Source: Parabacteroides distasonis (GTDB lineage: Bacteria > Bacteroidota > Bacteroidia > Bacteroidales > Tannerellaceae). From it: a stretch of DNA of 64,000 bases. Positions 8,629 to 21,439 of this stretch are shown here, in pieces (position 1 is the stretch's first letter; each line of letters begins with the position of its first letter). The notes beneath the pieces are model-generated. The model was not told where the DNA came from. It was given only the letters and a program-made list of their open reading frames with translations, and did no database searches. The translations under genes were made by a program, and so were the position numbers. The DNA lies in contig NZ_SRYM01000002.1 in assembly GCF_004793765.1 (NCBI RefSeq), positions 62,001 to 126,000 of the forward strand, given 5' to 3'.

Positions 8629-8856
8629 CCACCTATTTATAGTTATTTTCGCCTCGAAAGGAAATAAAATCCACTAAGTCCCATCATCCTTTCACGATTC
8701 TCTCCTCAAGGCTCACTCGACATTTATCGGGAATTCACACACTTTGACGCTTACCTTAGGGGAATATACACCGACCCGCTGTCGATAGTCTTAAAGATTC
8801 GTCCGTATTCTTGCGTTATAATTATTTCATTCTCTAAAAGATAAGCATACATTCTT

Positions 8857-8930
8857 CGTTCAGTGCCAGCGAACGATCATTCGGCGGCACTGAACGATCA
8901 TTCGCCGCCGCCGAACGATCGTTCGCTGTC
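8857..8930. repeat. Tandem 21-bp palindromic repeat (3 units plus half units)
   Basis: GAACGATCATTCG at 8871-8883, the same at 8892-8904 and GAACGATCGTTCG at 8913-8925 recur with an exact 21-base step. The third is a perfect palindrome and the others differ by one base. The spacers are GC-rich (GCGGCACT, CCGCCGCC), and half-units TTCAGTGCC (8859-8867) and GGCACTGAA (8886-8894) make a longer dyad. It lies between the stop of the ABC-F gene's downstream side and the nagA promoter. An ORF reading through it is an artefact of the repeat. Confidence 0.8.
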
Positions 8931-9080
8931 GCTAAATGAAGTATATATTAGGTTACGAGGGATTTTCCATAAGGTTCAAGAAATATTTGTTTCGGTTTGT
9001 CTTGGCTTTTATCCCTATGGATTGGAAGAGAATAGCCCTTGCGGACAGTATCGGTTGAATCCATAATAGGCTACAACATA

Positions 9081-11027
9081 CTAATTAAGAGAAGACAGCT
9101 CTTCCAACTCCATGGTACGTTCCGTCCAAAGATCCATCGCATCGGATAGCTCTTTTTTCATGGCGGAATACTCGCTATATAGGGAGACATCCGATGCACC
9201 CTCAGGCGTAGCCAACTTCGCCTCGATAGCCGCCATGAAAGCCTCAAGCTCCGAGATACGGGCCTCGGCCTCGGCTACAGCCTTCTCCGCCTTCTTAATC
9301 GCCTTGCTCTGCTCCTTTCGGGCCTCATAGGAGAGTTTATTCTGGGAAGGTTGCGCCCCCGAGATACTTGCGGCAGGGGTGTTCATCTGCGAAGAACGCT
9401 CCAATTCTCGTAAGCTATCCATCTTCTTATGTTCCAGAAAATCATAGATACCACCTAAATGCTCTATCACCCTCTGGTTTCCGAACTCATAGACCTTATC
9501 TACTAGGCCGTCGAGAAACTCACGGTCGTGAGAGACGATGATCACGGTTCCGTCGAACTCCTTCAAGGCGTCCTTCAATACATCTTTCGAGCGCATATCC
9601 AAATGGTTTGTCGGTTCATCGAGAATCAGCAGGTTGACCGGCTCCAATAACAAGCGGATCATCGCCAAACGAGTACGCTCGCCACCCGACAGGACTTTCA
9701 CCTTCTTATCGGAGGCCTCGCCACCAAACATAAAGGCACCTAATATATCACGGATCTTCAAACGAATATCCCCTTGGGCTACGTAATCGATCGTATCGAA
9801 AACGGTAAGGTTCTCGTTCAATAGCTGCGCTTGGTTTTGGGCGAAGTAACCTATTTTCACATTATGACCCAACTGTAGCTTACCGGTATAATCGGTGATC
9901 TCGTTCATGATACATTTCACGAGCGTAGATTTACCCTCACCGTTCTTACCCACGAAAGCCACCTTGTCACCCCGGTTGATCGTTAATGTCACATGCTCGA
10001 AGATCACGTGATCGCCATACCTTTTCGCCACTTCCTCGCAAATAACCGGATAAGAGCCGGAACGTGGGGCAGGTGGGAACTTCAACCGTAGCATGGCGCT
10101 ATCCACCTCGTCCACCTCGATGCGCTCCACCTTCTCCAATTGCTTTATGCGGGATTGTACTTGCACGGATTTCGTCGCCTTATAACGGAAACGCTCGATG
10201 AAAGCTTCCGTATCGGCCAGTTTCTTCTGTTGGTTCTCATAAGCCCGCAACTGCTGCTCACGACGTTCTTGTCGGAGCACTACGTACTCCGAGTATTTCA
10301 CCTTATAATCATAGATGTTTCCCAACTCGATCTCCAGGGTACGAAACGTGGTATTGTCGATGAAAGCCCGGTCATGCGATACCAGGATCACAGCATTGGC
10401 ACGAGTTGCGATAAAGTTCTCCAACCATTGGATAGACTCGATGTCCAAGTGGTTCGTCGGCTCATCCAGTAACAAGACATCCGGCTGGCGGAGCAAAAGC
10501 TTAGCTAGTTCGATACGCATACGCCATCCACCGCTAAACTCGGAAGTAGGACGATCGAAGTCCTCACGGGAGAAGCCTAGTCCGACCAACGTACGTTCCA
10601 GCTCTGCGTGATAGTTATTGCCGCCCATCATCTGAAAATGCTCGGTCAAATAAGTGACACGGTCTATCACCTTTTGATAGCCTTCCGACTCGTAATCCGT
10701 ACGCTCCGCCAATTGGGTATTCAGGCGGTTGATCTCCTCCTCCATCTCATGGATATGCTCGAAAGCGCACTCCGCCTCCTCCCGTACCGTACGGGTATCG
10801 GCCAATTGCATATGCTGCGGCAAGTATCCGATAGTAATATCTTTCGGCACGCTAACGGTTCCAGAGGTGGGTGATTGCAGACCGGCGAATATCTTCAACA
10901 TCGTTGATTTACCCGCTCCATTCTTGCCCACCAGGGCTATACGATCCTTCTTGTTTACTACAAATGAAATGTCATCAAAAAGCGTAAAACCGCCAAACTC
11001 AACTGTTAGTCCTTCAACCGAAATCAT
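9081..11027 (-). CDS. ABC-F family ATPase
   Basis: A 648-aa soluble protein with two ABC domains and no membrane segment. The first has Walker A GKNGAGKST, signature FSGGW and Walker B LLLDEPTNHLD; the second has GKNGEGKST, LSGGERTRLAM and LLILDEPTNHLD. The charged interdomain linker (about residues 235-320) is the P-site-tRNA interaction region of ABC-F proteins, which act on the ribosome. A C-terminal Ala/Glu-rich coiled coil (about 575-645) resembles Uup/YheS-type members. It is more likely a housekeeping translation factor than an antibiotic-resistance ABC-F, though that cannot be proved by eye. Its promoter at 11050-11082 overlaps the 3' end of the upstream hydrolase gene. Confidence 0.9.
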   Translation of the reverse strand: MISVEGLTVEFGGFTLFDDISFVVNKKDRIALVGKNGAGKSTMLKIFAGLQSPTSGTVSVPKDITIGYLPQHMQLADTRTVREEAECAFEHIHEMEEEINRLNTQLAERTDYESEGYQKVIDRVTYLTEHFQMMGGNNYHAELERTLVGLGFSREDFDRPTSEFSGGWRMRIELAKLLLRQPDVLLLDEPTNHLDIESIQWLENFIATRANAVILVSHDRAFIDNTTFRTLEIELGNIYDYKVKYSEYVVLRQERREQQLRAYENQQKKLADTEAFIERFRYKATKSVQVQSRIKQLEKVERIEVDEVDSAMLRLKFPPAPRSGSYPVICEEVAKRYGDHVIFEHVTLTINRGDKVAFVGKNGEGKSTLVKCIMNEITDYTGKLQLGHNVKIGYFAQNQAQLLNENLTVFDTIDYVAQGDIRLKIRDILGAFMFGGEASDKKVKVLSGGERTRLAMIRLLLEPVNLLILDEPTNHLDMRSKDVLKDALKEFDGTVIIVSHDREFLDGLVDKVYEFGNQRVIEHLGGIYDFLEHKKMDSLRELERSSQMNTPAASISGAQPSQNKLSYEARKEQSKAIKKAEKAVAEAEARISELEAFMAAIEAKLATPEGASDVSLYSEYSAMKKELSDAMDLWTERTMELEELSSLN

Positions 11028-11049
11028 GCTATCTCTTTATTTATGACCA

Positions 11050-11082
11050 CAAAGATACAACAGTTCAAGGTTTACTCACAAA
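11050..11082 (-). promoter_or_regulatory. Promoter of the ABC-F gene
   Basis: Minus strand: TTTG (11079-11082), 21-base spacer, TATCTTTG (11050-11057). The -33 element is inside the end of the hydrolase coding region, so the two genes are probably transcribed separately. Confidence 0.6.
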
Positions 11083-12030
11083 CTTTTCAATTAATATCAT
11101 CACATCCTTATGCAACGGAAGGGCCGGATCGGTATAGGTAGCCATCTGTTTTTGCTGGTCCATCGTATCGCAAGTCTTCATCAGATGGTTCATATTCCTG
11201 ATCAAATAGTAATCGGCCGAAGGCTGGGCTTGCCTCAATAGTTCGGCGTCTTTTACTGATACTTGTATATCCTTATCCCCTTGCAAGATCAACACCGGTT
11301 TTTTTAGTTTCTTGATGATTTCCTGCGGATTATACGTATACCATGAGATCATATAAGGCTGTACCGACGAACGGAACAAGGCTTGTAAGCCGATCGGCAC
11401 GTCCGGCACGAGCTTCCCTTCCTTCAAGGATGTGTTTATAGACTTTACCATGTCCCGGATCACTTCCGGCTGACCTGCCATTTGCTCCTCCACGATCTCA
11501 TAGGCCGGACGACCCGCACCCGCCACCGAAATGTATCCTTTCACTTTCGAATTATCGACAGAAGTTACCATACCGACCAACGCTCCCTCGCTATGTCCCA
11601 ACACATAAATACCGGAGATCCGTTTATCATTGCTTAAATAATCGATCCAGCCTTGCGCATCCTTAATCCCATCCTCGAAACGCATGGAATACTCATCCTT
11701 TCCCGCCGAGGCGCTGGAAGCGATACCCCGTTTGTCATACCGCAAGGAAGCGATACCTTTTCCCGCTAGCCCTTCCGCCAAGTATTTAAGGGAGTTATTC
11801 TTACCCGGCAAGACCTCAGAGTTCCCGTCCATATCCGTAGGACCGGAACCAGCTATCATCAATACGACCGGATAACCGGACTCTTGATTGGGAGTTACCA
11901 ACTTTCCTTTTAATGTCCCGGTAGACGTATTCAGCGCAACCGGACGCTCGTTCAACCGTACAGGCAATTGCGGCAAACAATACAAGGGCACAAGAAGAAA
12001 GCAAGCAAAAGCTATCAATCTCTTTTTCAT
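11065..12030 (-). CDS. Secreted alpha/beta hydrolase (S33/EstD-like)
   Basis: A 321-aa protein with an N-terminal signal peptide (MKKRLIAFACFLLVPLYCLPQ). The alpha/beta-hydrolase motifs are an oxyanion segment VVLMIAGSGPTDMDGNS (about 55-71), the nucleophile elbow GHSEGALVG (Ser at about 148), the acid QGDKDIQV (Asp, about 258) and the catalytic His in NMNHLMK (about 285). SGPTDxDGN followed by GHSEG is typical of EstD/YqiA-like carboxylesterases and S33 hydrolases of Bacteroidetes; the substrate is unknown. It lies between the susD terminator and the ABC-F gene and is probably periplasmic. Confidence 0.85.
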   Translation of the reverse strand: MKKRLIAFACFLLVPLYCLPQLPVRLNERPVALNTSTGTLKGKLVTPNQESGYPVVLMIAGSGPTDMDGNSEVLPGKNNSLKYLAEGLAGKGIASLRYDKRGIASSASAGKDEYSMRFEDGIKDAQGWIDYLSNDKRISGIYVLGHSEGALVGMVTSVDNSKVKGYISVAGAGRPAYEIVEEQMAGQPEVIRDMVKSINTSLKEGKLVPDVPIGLQALFRSSVQPYMISWYTYNPQEIIKKLKKPVLILQGDKDIQVSVKDAELLRQAQPSADYYLIRNMNHLMKTCDTMDQQKQMATYTDPALPLHKDVMILIEKFVSKP

Positions 12031-12100
12031 AACGGAATCAATTTATACTTTAAGCACGTGAGATATTCCATTTCAACATCCGCCAAATATAACTAAAAAA

Positions 12101-12126
12101 GGGGAAAACCTCTCGGCCTTCCCCCC
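12101..12126 (-). terminator. Intrinsic terminator of the susC-susD operon
   Basis: Minus-strand RNA pairs GGGGGAAGG with the partly complementary TTTTCCCC, followed by TTTTTT. It lies 27 bases after the susD stop at 12153. Confidence 0.65.
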
Positions 12127-12152
12127 TTCTTTATCTAACATCTTATAGGAAT

Positions 12153-13760
12153 TTAATACCCCGGATTCTGTTCCAAGTTCGGATTCTTGTCGATACTTCC
12201 TTGAGGTATCGGCAAATAACGGTTACGAGAAGTGAAAGAACGATTCTCAATCACCGCCGTACTGGTTACCGTGGCACGTGTACCCGGATCAACTTCTGCC
12301 TCATCGACAGTACCCTCTATACGAAGCAAATTTCCGTTCATCACCTTCTCCGCCAACATCTTTCCATTTTCTTTCCAACGGATGATATCCGCACGGCGCA
12401 AGCCCTCGCCAGCCAACTCAACTGTACGCTCGCGGTGGATCAACTCTCTAAGCTTATCTTTCGTAGCATACTTAGCTCTATCCACGGCCGGCATCCCCGC
12501 ACGTTGACGAACCTGATTCAAATAGCCGTAAATATCATCAGAAGGACCATTCAATTCATTGGCAGCTTCCGCATACGATAACAAGACCTCCGCATAACGG
12601 AAAACGATCGGGCACGCACCAGAGCTCCATATGTTCCCATATTGCTCCATCGGATCCAAATACTTCGCCCATGACAAAGCGGTCTTTGAGGCATTATCCG
12701 TATAAGTCGGGAAATTCTTGTTCTCACTTCCATCTGCCAAAATCTTATCCAAGGTATTAATGACAGATCCCCTAAAATCACGTCCTGGATATAATATGGT
12801 CATAGCCATACGCGGGTCGCGGTTAGCGAACGGATGTTTCGCATCGTACAGGCTCGACTCCTCTTTCGTCAAGCCATCGGACATCTCGTACATATCAACC
12901 AGATTCTGGGTCGGCACAATAGAAGACCATCCTCCTTCGGCATTGTTATACATCTGTCCGATCGTACCCAACCCATGCGTATTCTCTATATGTTGGTCTG
13001 CCAAGATAATCTCTTTGGAATCCACGCCCGATAGCTTAAACAAGTTCGTATAATCAGCATCCAACTCATATTGCTTTAAGTCGATGATCGCCTTTGCCGC
13101 ATCTTTAGCCTTCTGCCAATCTCCGTAATACAAGGCCTCACGCATCTGGAGTGCCAAAACCGCCCCCTTAGCCATGAATCCGCGAGCGGCCGGTACGTCA
13201 GCGATACCCGCCAACGCCTCATTCAAATCTTTCGCTATATACTCGCGGACTTCTTGCTCGCTATTCCGTTTCACTTTCGCCTCATCCGCACTCGTATAGG
13301 AATCAATGATAGGAACACCTCCATAATTCCAGTTCATGACAAAATAACGATAAGCACGTATAGCCTTAGCCTGCGCTACATAATCATTTTTGACGGCCTC
13401 GTTCGAAAACGTCACTTGATCGACATTCTCCAAAAAAGTATTCGCCCGGCGAATCGAAGTATAGCTATAAAAACTAGCCCCCGTGTTAGAACTGGACAAT
13501 GAGCCATCCCCCCAAGGGCGATATCCCTCCCAAGGGAAGTTGTTGTAACCTATGTCTGACCCACAATCCAAATAAAGCAAGGCATTACCATCCAACAAAC
13601 CCCGATAACAAGCAACGATAAAACCACGTGCGTCCGACTCTGTCTGCCAAGCGGTAGAATGTGCCAATTGATCCTTAGGCACCGTATCCAAAAAATCGGA
13701 ACAGGAGGAAGACATGACAGCCATACCCGCTGCCAATAAATATATTGATAATCGTTTCAT
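12153..13760 (-). CDS. SusD/RagB family outer-membrane glycan-binding lipoprotein
   Basis: A 535-aa lipoprotein: signal peptide MKRLSIYLLAAGMAVMSSSC with the lipidated Cys at residue 20, followed by SDFLDTVPKDQL, the usual SusD N-terminus. TPR-like helices and the C-terminal segments YAEVLLSYAEAANELNG and YLNQVRQRAGMPAV are family hallmarks, and the protein ends PIPQGSIDKNPNLEQNPGY as SusD proteins do. It caps the barrel of the SusC partner encoded 29 bases upstream and binds the glycan. The nearby secreted beta-galactosidase hints at a galactose-containing glycan, but this is inference from position only. Confidence 0.95.
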   Translation of the reverse strand: MKRLSIYLLAAGMAVMSSSCSDFLDTVPKDQLAHSTAWQTESDARGFIVACYRGLLDGNALLYLDCGSDIGYNNFPWEGYRPWGDGSLSSSNTGASFYSYTSIRRANTFLENVDQVTFSNEAVKNDYVAQAKAIRAYRYFVMNWNYGGVPIIDSYTSADEAKVKRNSEQEVREYIAKDLNEALAGIADVPAARGFMAKGAVLALQMREALYYGDWQKAKDAAKAIIDLKQYELDADYTNLFKLSGVDSKEIILADQHIENTHGLGTIGQMYNNAEGGWSSIVPTQNLVDMYEMSDGLTKEESSLYDAKHPFANRDPRMAMTILYPGRDFRGSVINTLDKILADGSENKNFPTYTDNASKTALSWAKYLDPMEQYGNIWSSGACPIVFRYAEVLLSYAEAANELNGPSDDIYGYLNQVRQRAGMPAVDRAKYATKDKLRELIHRERTVELAGEGLRRADIIRWKENGKMLAEKVMNGNLLRIEGTVDEAEVDPGTRATVTSTAVIENRSFTSRNRYLPIPQGSIDKNPNLEQNPGY

Positions 13761-13789
13761 AAAATCCTTATAATTTTTGCATGAATAAC

Positions 13790-16700
13790 TTAGAATGTCA
13801 CATTTACACCAAATGAATTCGTCATAATCAACGGATAACTAGATAAACGAGAACTTACGGTCTCCGGATCCACATTTAACGGCATGGAATCGATCGTGAA
13901 CAGGTTCTCCGCGGAATAATAGATACGCACGTTCGACAAGCCAATCGCACTTAAGACATTCTTCGGAAGCGTATACCCCAATTGCAAAGTCTTTAAGCGA
14001 AGGTAGCTCGTATTGATCACCCAGAAATCAGACATCACGGTAGAAGCCTCGCTTGGAGACTTACGAGACTCCGCTACACGCGGCATGCTAGCATTCGGGT
14101 TGGAAGGAGTCCAGCTATCCAACCAAGCAGTGGAAGGATGTCCCGCACTACCCGAAAACTCACCGAACGCCTCTTTCGTAAAGGCACGGCCCACATTACC
14201 TGCTCCCGCAAAGTTCAAGGTAAGGTCAAATGCTTTATAGCCCACATTCACGTTCAAACCAAAAGTGACAATCGGGTTAACAGTTTTAGACAAGACTCGA
14301 TCGTCGGCTGTGATCTTGCCATCGCCATTCGTATCCTCATACCGCAAGTCTCCTGCCTGGAATTTCTGTCCGAACGGATAACCATCCTGTCCGGCATACT
14401 TATCCATCCATTGCTGCGCTTCCTCATTCGATTGGAAGAAGCCGTTCGCCTTATATACATAATAAGAATCGATCGGTTTCCCTACGAAACGCCACAAATC
14501 GCCATCGTCCGGATTCGTCATACGATCCACGCCGCCTAAATCCTCGATCTTATTCTTGTTATAGGCCATGTTACCGATCACGCTCAACGACCAATCATCC
14601 CATTTATTGTTATAGCCTAACTGCACCTCAACACCTCTGTTTCGCATAGAACCTACATTATCAAAATAAGGATCCAAGCCGAACTCTGTCGGAACAGGTA
14701 CCTCCATGATAATATCCGTTGTCTTGCGGTCATAATAATCGAACGAGAAAGTCACATGCTTAATCACAGCATCCAGACCCCATCCCCAAGTAGTAGATTT
14801 CTCCCACGAAAGATCCTCGATCCGATAGGCTTTCTGATAATAACCCGTAGCCAAGCTACCACCGATAGGATAACTTCCATCCAAATTATAAGTCTGCATC
14901 CAAGGATAATACTGGTTTTCCCATGGATTGCTCTTATTCAACGCATCTTGGTTACCCAACATACCCCAAGAAGCACGAAGTTTCAAACTGCTCAACCAAT
15001 CACGCGAATTTTCCATAAACGCCTCCTCGCTAATACGCCAAGCACCCGAGAAAGACGGGAAATATCCCCAACGGTGTCCTGGAGCGAAACGAGAGGATGC
15101 ATCCGCACGGAAATTCGCTTCCAACAAATATTTACCCGCATAATCATAATTGATACGTCCGAAATAAGAGAGCATAGCCAACTCACGGCTCACTCCATTA
15201 TTCGTCTGTGTAGAAGCTGCGCCTGCGTCCATATCCCCCAGGCTATTGCTTGGTAAATTATTACGACGCATCTGATTCTTGCTAACCTCGTATTTCTCGG
15301 CATGATAACCAACCATCGCTTTCAAGCCATGATTTCCGAAGCTCTTGCTATAATTCAGCAACGCATCAAAATTATAACGCTTCCAATTCACGAAACGCTC
15401 ATCCAGATAAGTCGTACGAGAAGCGGATGCCGGATCATCGGGGATGCTCAGCACACGCTCGGTCTTCCGTTGGTCCTCATTCACATAAGCCCCCGTCACG
15501 GTCGCCTTCAAGCCCTCGATAATCTCATAGTCTACAGCCAAAGATCCGGTAAAATTCTGATTGTAGTTATCCACGGTCTGTCCGGAATCCAACCAAGCGA
15601 TCGGGTTACCATCATTCGTCGCCCCATATTTGCCGTCCGCATCCTTGATAGGGATCATCGGGCTCAGGATATTCAACTGACGGATAATCTGGTCGGAAGA
15701 TCCACCATAATAACTTGCGTTCGGGTCTTTATAGTCATTCTTAATGAAAGACATATTCATACGAACGCCCAATTTCTCAGTCAACTTCATATCCAAGTTC
15801 GTACGTCCGTTAAATTGCTTACGCTCAGAATTCGGAAGGATACCCGTCTGGCCTAGATAACCAGCCGAAGCCATGTATTTCACGTTCTCCGAACCACCGG
15901 CCACGTTCACATTATGCTTATGCAACAAACCTGTACGGAAAGCAGCGTCGTTCCAATCCGTATTAGCATAAGTGCCATCCTCGTATTTACGAATTTCCTC
16001 ATCGCTATAACGTCCTTGCGACAAGCCATTGTTCAAATCTATTTGATTATACAAACGGGCATAATCAGCGGAACTAACCCGTTCGATTCCGGAAGTCGGG
16101 CTAGACACGCCCACATATCCGTTATAAGAAATACGAGGAGCACCGGATTTACCGCGCTTTGTCGTGATCAAGATAACACCGTTGGAAGCCTTCGAACCGT
16201 AAATAGCGGCGGAAGAAGCGTCTTTCAATACAGAAATACTCTCGATATCATTCGGGTCGATATCATTCATGGAGCCACTCTCGATACCATCGATCAGGAT
16301 ATACGGGCTGGCAGAGTTCAACGTACCGACACCACGGATACGGATCGTACTGCCATCCTGCCCCGGACGTCCTTGACCGGAGGTTACCGTAACACCCGGC
16401 ATCATACCCTGCAAACCTTGAGACACGTTGGAGATCGGACGGTTTGTCAACTCCTTGCTATCCAATTGAGCTACCGCTCCCGACAAGTTCGCCTTCTGTT
16501 GCGTACCATAACCAACAACGACTACCTCATCCAATTTCTGGGTATCCTCTTGCAAGGAAACTTGAATAGAAGCCTCTCCATTATACTTAATCTCTTGAGT
16601 TAAATAACCAATAAAGGATACTTGAATTATATCCCCTTTCTTCACATCCAACACAAAATTACCATTCATGTCGGTTACAGTACCATTCGTAGTACCTTTT

Positions 16701-16885
16701 ACAACTATTGACGCTCCAGCCACAGGGCCAAAACTGTCACTAACCGTTCCCTTCAAACTACCTTCTTGCTGGGAAATACCTACCCTCGGAGTTATCGCCG
16801 CACGATCAGAAGCATGAACCACACCCCCGGAACACAACGCCGCAGACAATAGAACAAAACTGACAGGTCTTACAATTTTCAACAT
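13790..16885 (-). CDS. SusC/RagA family TonB-dependent transporter
   Basis: A 1031-aa outer-membrane importer. Order of parts: signal peptide (to about residue 26), carboxypeptidase-regulatory-like domain (GTVSDSFGPVAGASIVVKGT, about 45-110), the SusC-specific DEVVVVGYGTQQKANLSGAV motif (about 118-137), plug domain, and a 22-strand barrel ending in the aromatic C-terminus GVNVTF. It works with the SusD encoded after it. No extra N-terminal STN domain is seen, so it is probably not an anti-sigma signalling transporter. Its 5' leader is about 180 bases long and contains one arm of the inverted repeat at 17039-17286, so the operon may be phase variable. Confidence 0.96.
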   Translation of the reverse strand: MLKIVRPVSFVLLSAALCSGGVVHASDRAAITPRVGISQQEGSLKGTVSDSFGPVAGASIVVKGTTNGTVTDMNGNFVLDVKKGDIIQVSFIGYLTQEIKYNGEASIQVSLQEDTQKLDEVVVVGYGTQQKANLSGAVAQLDSKELTNRPISNVSQGLQGMMPGVTVTSGQGRPGQDGSTIRIRGVGTLNSASPYILIDGIESGSMNDIDPNDIESISVLKDASSAAIYGSKASNGVILITTKRGKSGAPRISYNGYVGVSSPTSGIERVSSADYARLYNQIDLNNGLSQGRYSDEEIRKYEDGTYANTDWNDAAFRTGLLHKHNVNVAGGSENVKYMASAGYLGQTGILPNSERKQFNGRTNLDMKLTEKLGVRMNMSFIKNDYKDPNASYYGGSSDQIIRQLNILSPMIPIKDADGKYGATNDGNPIAWLDSGQTVDNYNQNFTGSLAVDYEIIEGLKATVTGAYVNEDQRKTERVLSIPDDPASASRTTYLDERFVNWKRYNFDALLNYSKSFGNHGLKAMVGYHAEKYEVSKNQMRRNNLPSNSLGDMDAGAASTQTNNGVSRELAMLSYFGRINYDYAGKYLLEANFRADASSRFAPGHRWGYFPSFSGAWRISEEAFMENSRDWLSSLKLRASWGMLGNQDALNKSNPWENQYYPWMQTYNLDGSYPIGGSLATGYYQKAYRIEDLSWEKSTTWGWGLDAVIKHVTFSFDYYDRKTTDIIMEVPVPTEFGLDPYFDNVGSMRNRGVEVQLGYNNKWDDWSLSVIGNMAYNKNKIEDLGGVDRMTNPDDGDLWRFVGKPIDSYYVYKANGFFQSNEEAQQWMDKYAGQDGYPFGQKFQAGDLRYEDTNGDGKITADDRVLSKTVNPIVTFGLNVNVGYKAFDLTLNFAGAGNVGRAFTKEAFGEFSGSAGHPSTAWLDSWTPSNPNASMPRVAESRKSPSEASTVMSDFWVINTSYLRLKTLQLGYTLPKNVLSAIGLSNVRIYYSAENLFTIDSMPLNVDPETVSSRLSSYPLIMTNSFGVNVTF

Positions 16886-17038
16886 AAGAATCGTTTTTTG
16901 TTTATTAAATAGCCGTTACTATTATAAGACTTAAGGCATACTATTTTAGATCTCGTTTCTTATAATATTCACTCTTCTAAATCATTAAATGTATAATTAT
17001 AAATCCTCTGCTAACTATCATGAAAGCGATTCTTCATC

Positions 17039-17286
17039 GTTCTGGCGGAACTTATAATCATTAGACGGAGCAAATATAGCACTATTTTTAATTATAAAAC
17101 AAAAAAGACTATTTTTTTGCATGCAATTCTAAAAAAACGCCACTAGGTTTATTAAAATATTTAACAAACATTCTTTATCAACCATAATCTTTTTTAGTAT
17201 GAAGCTATGAACCTCAAAAGGTATATAGTTTGAAATTCAAGCATGAAGTTATTGTATATAAGTAACAAACAGAGTTCCGCCAGAAC
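17039..17286. other. Candidate invertible promoter segment between susC and the DUF3332-lacZ genes
   Basis: GTTCTGGCGGAACT (17039-17052) and its exact reverse complement AGTTCCGCCAGAAC (17273-17286) flank 220 bases in the gap between divergent genes. Each arm is itself a dyad, GTTC-N5-GAAC, the layout of a tyrosine-recombinase core site. The enclosed DNA holds a good promoter (17071-17103) aimed at susC; inversion would aim it at the DUF3332 gene. Paired binding sites of a regulator shared by the two divergent units would also explain the arms. No recombinase is encoded in this window. The rest of the gap 16886-17406 shows only AT-rich leader sequence. Confidence 0.55.
17071..17103 (-). promoter_or_regulatory. 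susC promoter, inside the inverted-repeat segment
   Basis: Minus strand: TTTG (17100-17103), 21-base spacer, TATATTTG (17071-17078), a perfect Bacteroidetes promoter. Transcription would start near 17064 and cross the left repeat arm before reaching the ATG at 16885. Confidence 0.65.
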
Positions 17287-17371
17287 TACGTACTTATAGA
17301 AGCCTAATTAATATTAAGGCACTTATTCCATTTATTCCTTTATAAACCATTATTTATCATGAAAAAGTTGT

Positions 17372-17379
17372 TATCTTCG
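17372..17379 (+). promoter_or_regulatory. Possible -7 box of the DUF3332 gene
   Basis: TATCTTCG fits TAnnTTTG with one mismatch and lies 27 bases before the ATG at 17407. No obvious -33 TTTG. If real, this gene has an orientation-independent promoter. Confidence 0.35.
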
Positions 17380-17406
17380 TCCCTTGTAATAACAAATTTT
17401 TAAATC

Positions 17407-17961
17407 ATGAAAAAGAAAAGCTTAACTTTATTACTAGCGACTACGGTGGCAAGTAGTATCCTATTTTCATCCTGTATAGGATCTTTTAGTTTAACAAACA
17501 AACTTCTAACGTGGAATAGAAGCATCGACAGCAAGTTTGTTAATGAGCTAGTGTTCATTGCTTTCTGGATTGTCCCAGTTTACGAGATTTCCGCTTTGGC
17601 TGATGTCCTTGTGATCAACTCTATCGAATTTTGGAGCGGAAGCAATCCTGTAGCGGATGTAGGTAGCGTTAAAACAATCGATGGCAAAGATGGCGTTTAT
17701 ACTGTAGAAACAAAAGCCGACGGATATCATATCCAGAAAGAAGGCGACGAGAAAGCGGTTGATTTAGTCTTCAACGAAGCAGATCAAAGCTGGAATGTAC
17801 AGGCTGACGGTGAAAGCACAAAATTGTTAAAATTCAATGGTAATGACGAAGTTGTCATGTACCTACCGGACGGTAAAGAAATGAATGTCGAGTTAAGCCA
17901 ATCTGGAGTTTTAGCATTCCAGCAAGTAGCTAACGGATATTCTTACTATGCTGCTAAATAA
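17407..17961 (+). CDS. DUF3332 family lipoprotein
   Basis: A 184-aa lipoprotein with signal peptide MKKKSLTLLLATTVASSILFSSC (lipidated Cys about residue 23), then GSFSLTNKLLTWNRSIDSKFVNELVFIAFWIVPVYEISALADVLVINSIEFWSGSNP, the strongly conserved DUF3332 block with two hydrophobic stretches. The C-terminal half is a hydrophilic beta-rich domain of repeated short turns (VETKADGYHIQKEGDEKAV). No function is established. It is transcribed toward lacZ, 108 bases upstream, with a hairpin-forming AT-rich repeat between, so co-transcription is possible. Confidence 0.85.
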   Translation: MKKKSLTLLLATTVASSILFSSCIGSFSLTNKLLTWNRSIDSKFVNELVFIAFWIVPVYEISALADVLVINSIEFWSGSNPVADVGSVKTIDGKDGVYTVETKADGYHIQKEGDEKAVDLVFNEADQSWNVQADGESTKLLKFNGNDEVVMYLPDGKEMNVELSQSGVLAFQQVANGYSYYAAK

Positions 17962-18043
17962 TTGAGAATTGAAAATTGAAAGTTGAGAGTTATAAAGAAG
18001 AGCCATTCTCAATTTTTAATTCCCAACTTTCAGTTTCCAATTA
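17960..18043. repeat. AT-rich hairpin repeat between the DUF3332 gene and lacZ
   Basis: A left part built of repeated AATTGA-like words (17960-17991) and a right part of CAATT/AACTTTCA words (18005-18043) are approximate reverse complements, for example GAAAGTTG with CAACTTTC. Similar AATTGARAATTGA repeats occur between genes in many Bacteroidales. It may attenuate or process the transcript. Confidence 0.55.
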
Positions 18044-18063
18044 TTCAATGCTAATCTAAATAA

Positions 18064-21414
<3,351 letters not shown>

Positions 21415-21439
21415 AGAAAAGTCACAACTTATCCATAGT

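Noticed and set aside
8863-9066. 67-codon frame starting in the 21-bp repeat
   Set aside because: The first third just translates the repeat units (NDHS-like repeats); no promoter or homology.
14756-16603. Long plus-strand frames across susC
   Set aside because: Shadows of the susC codon pattern; susC is complete and well supported.
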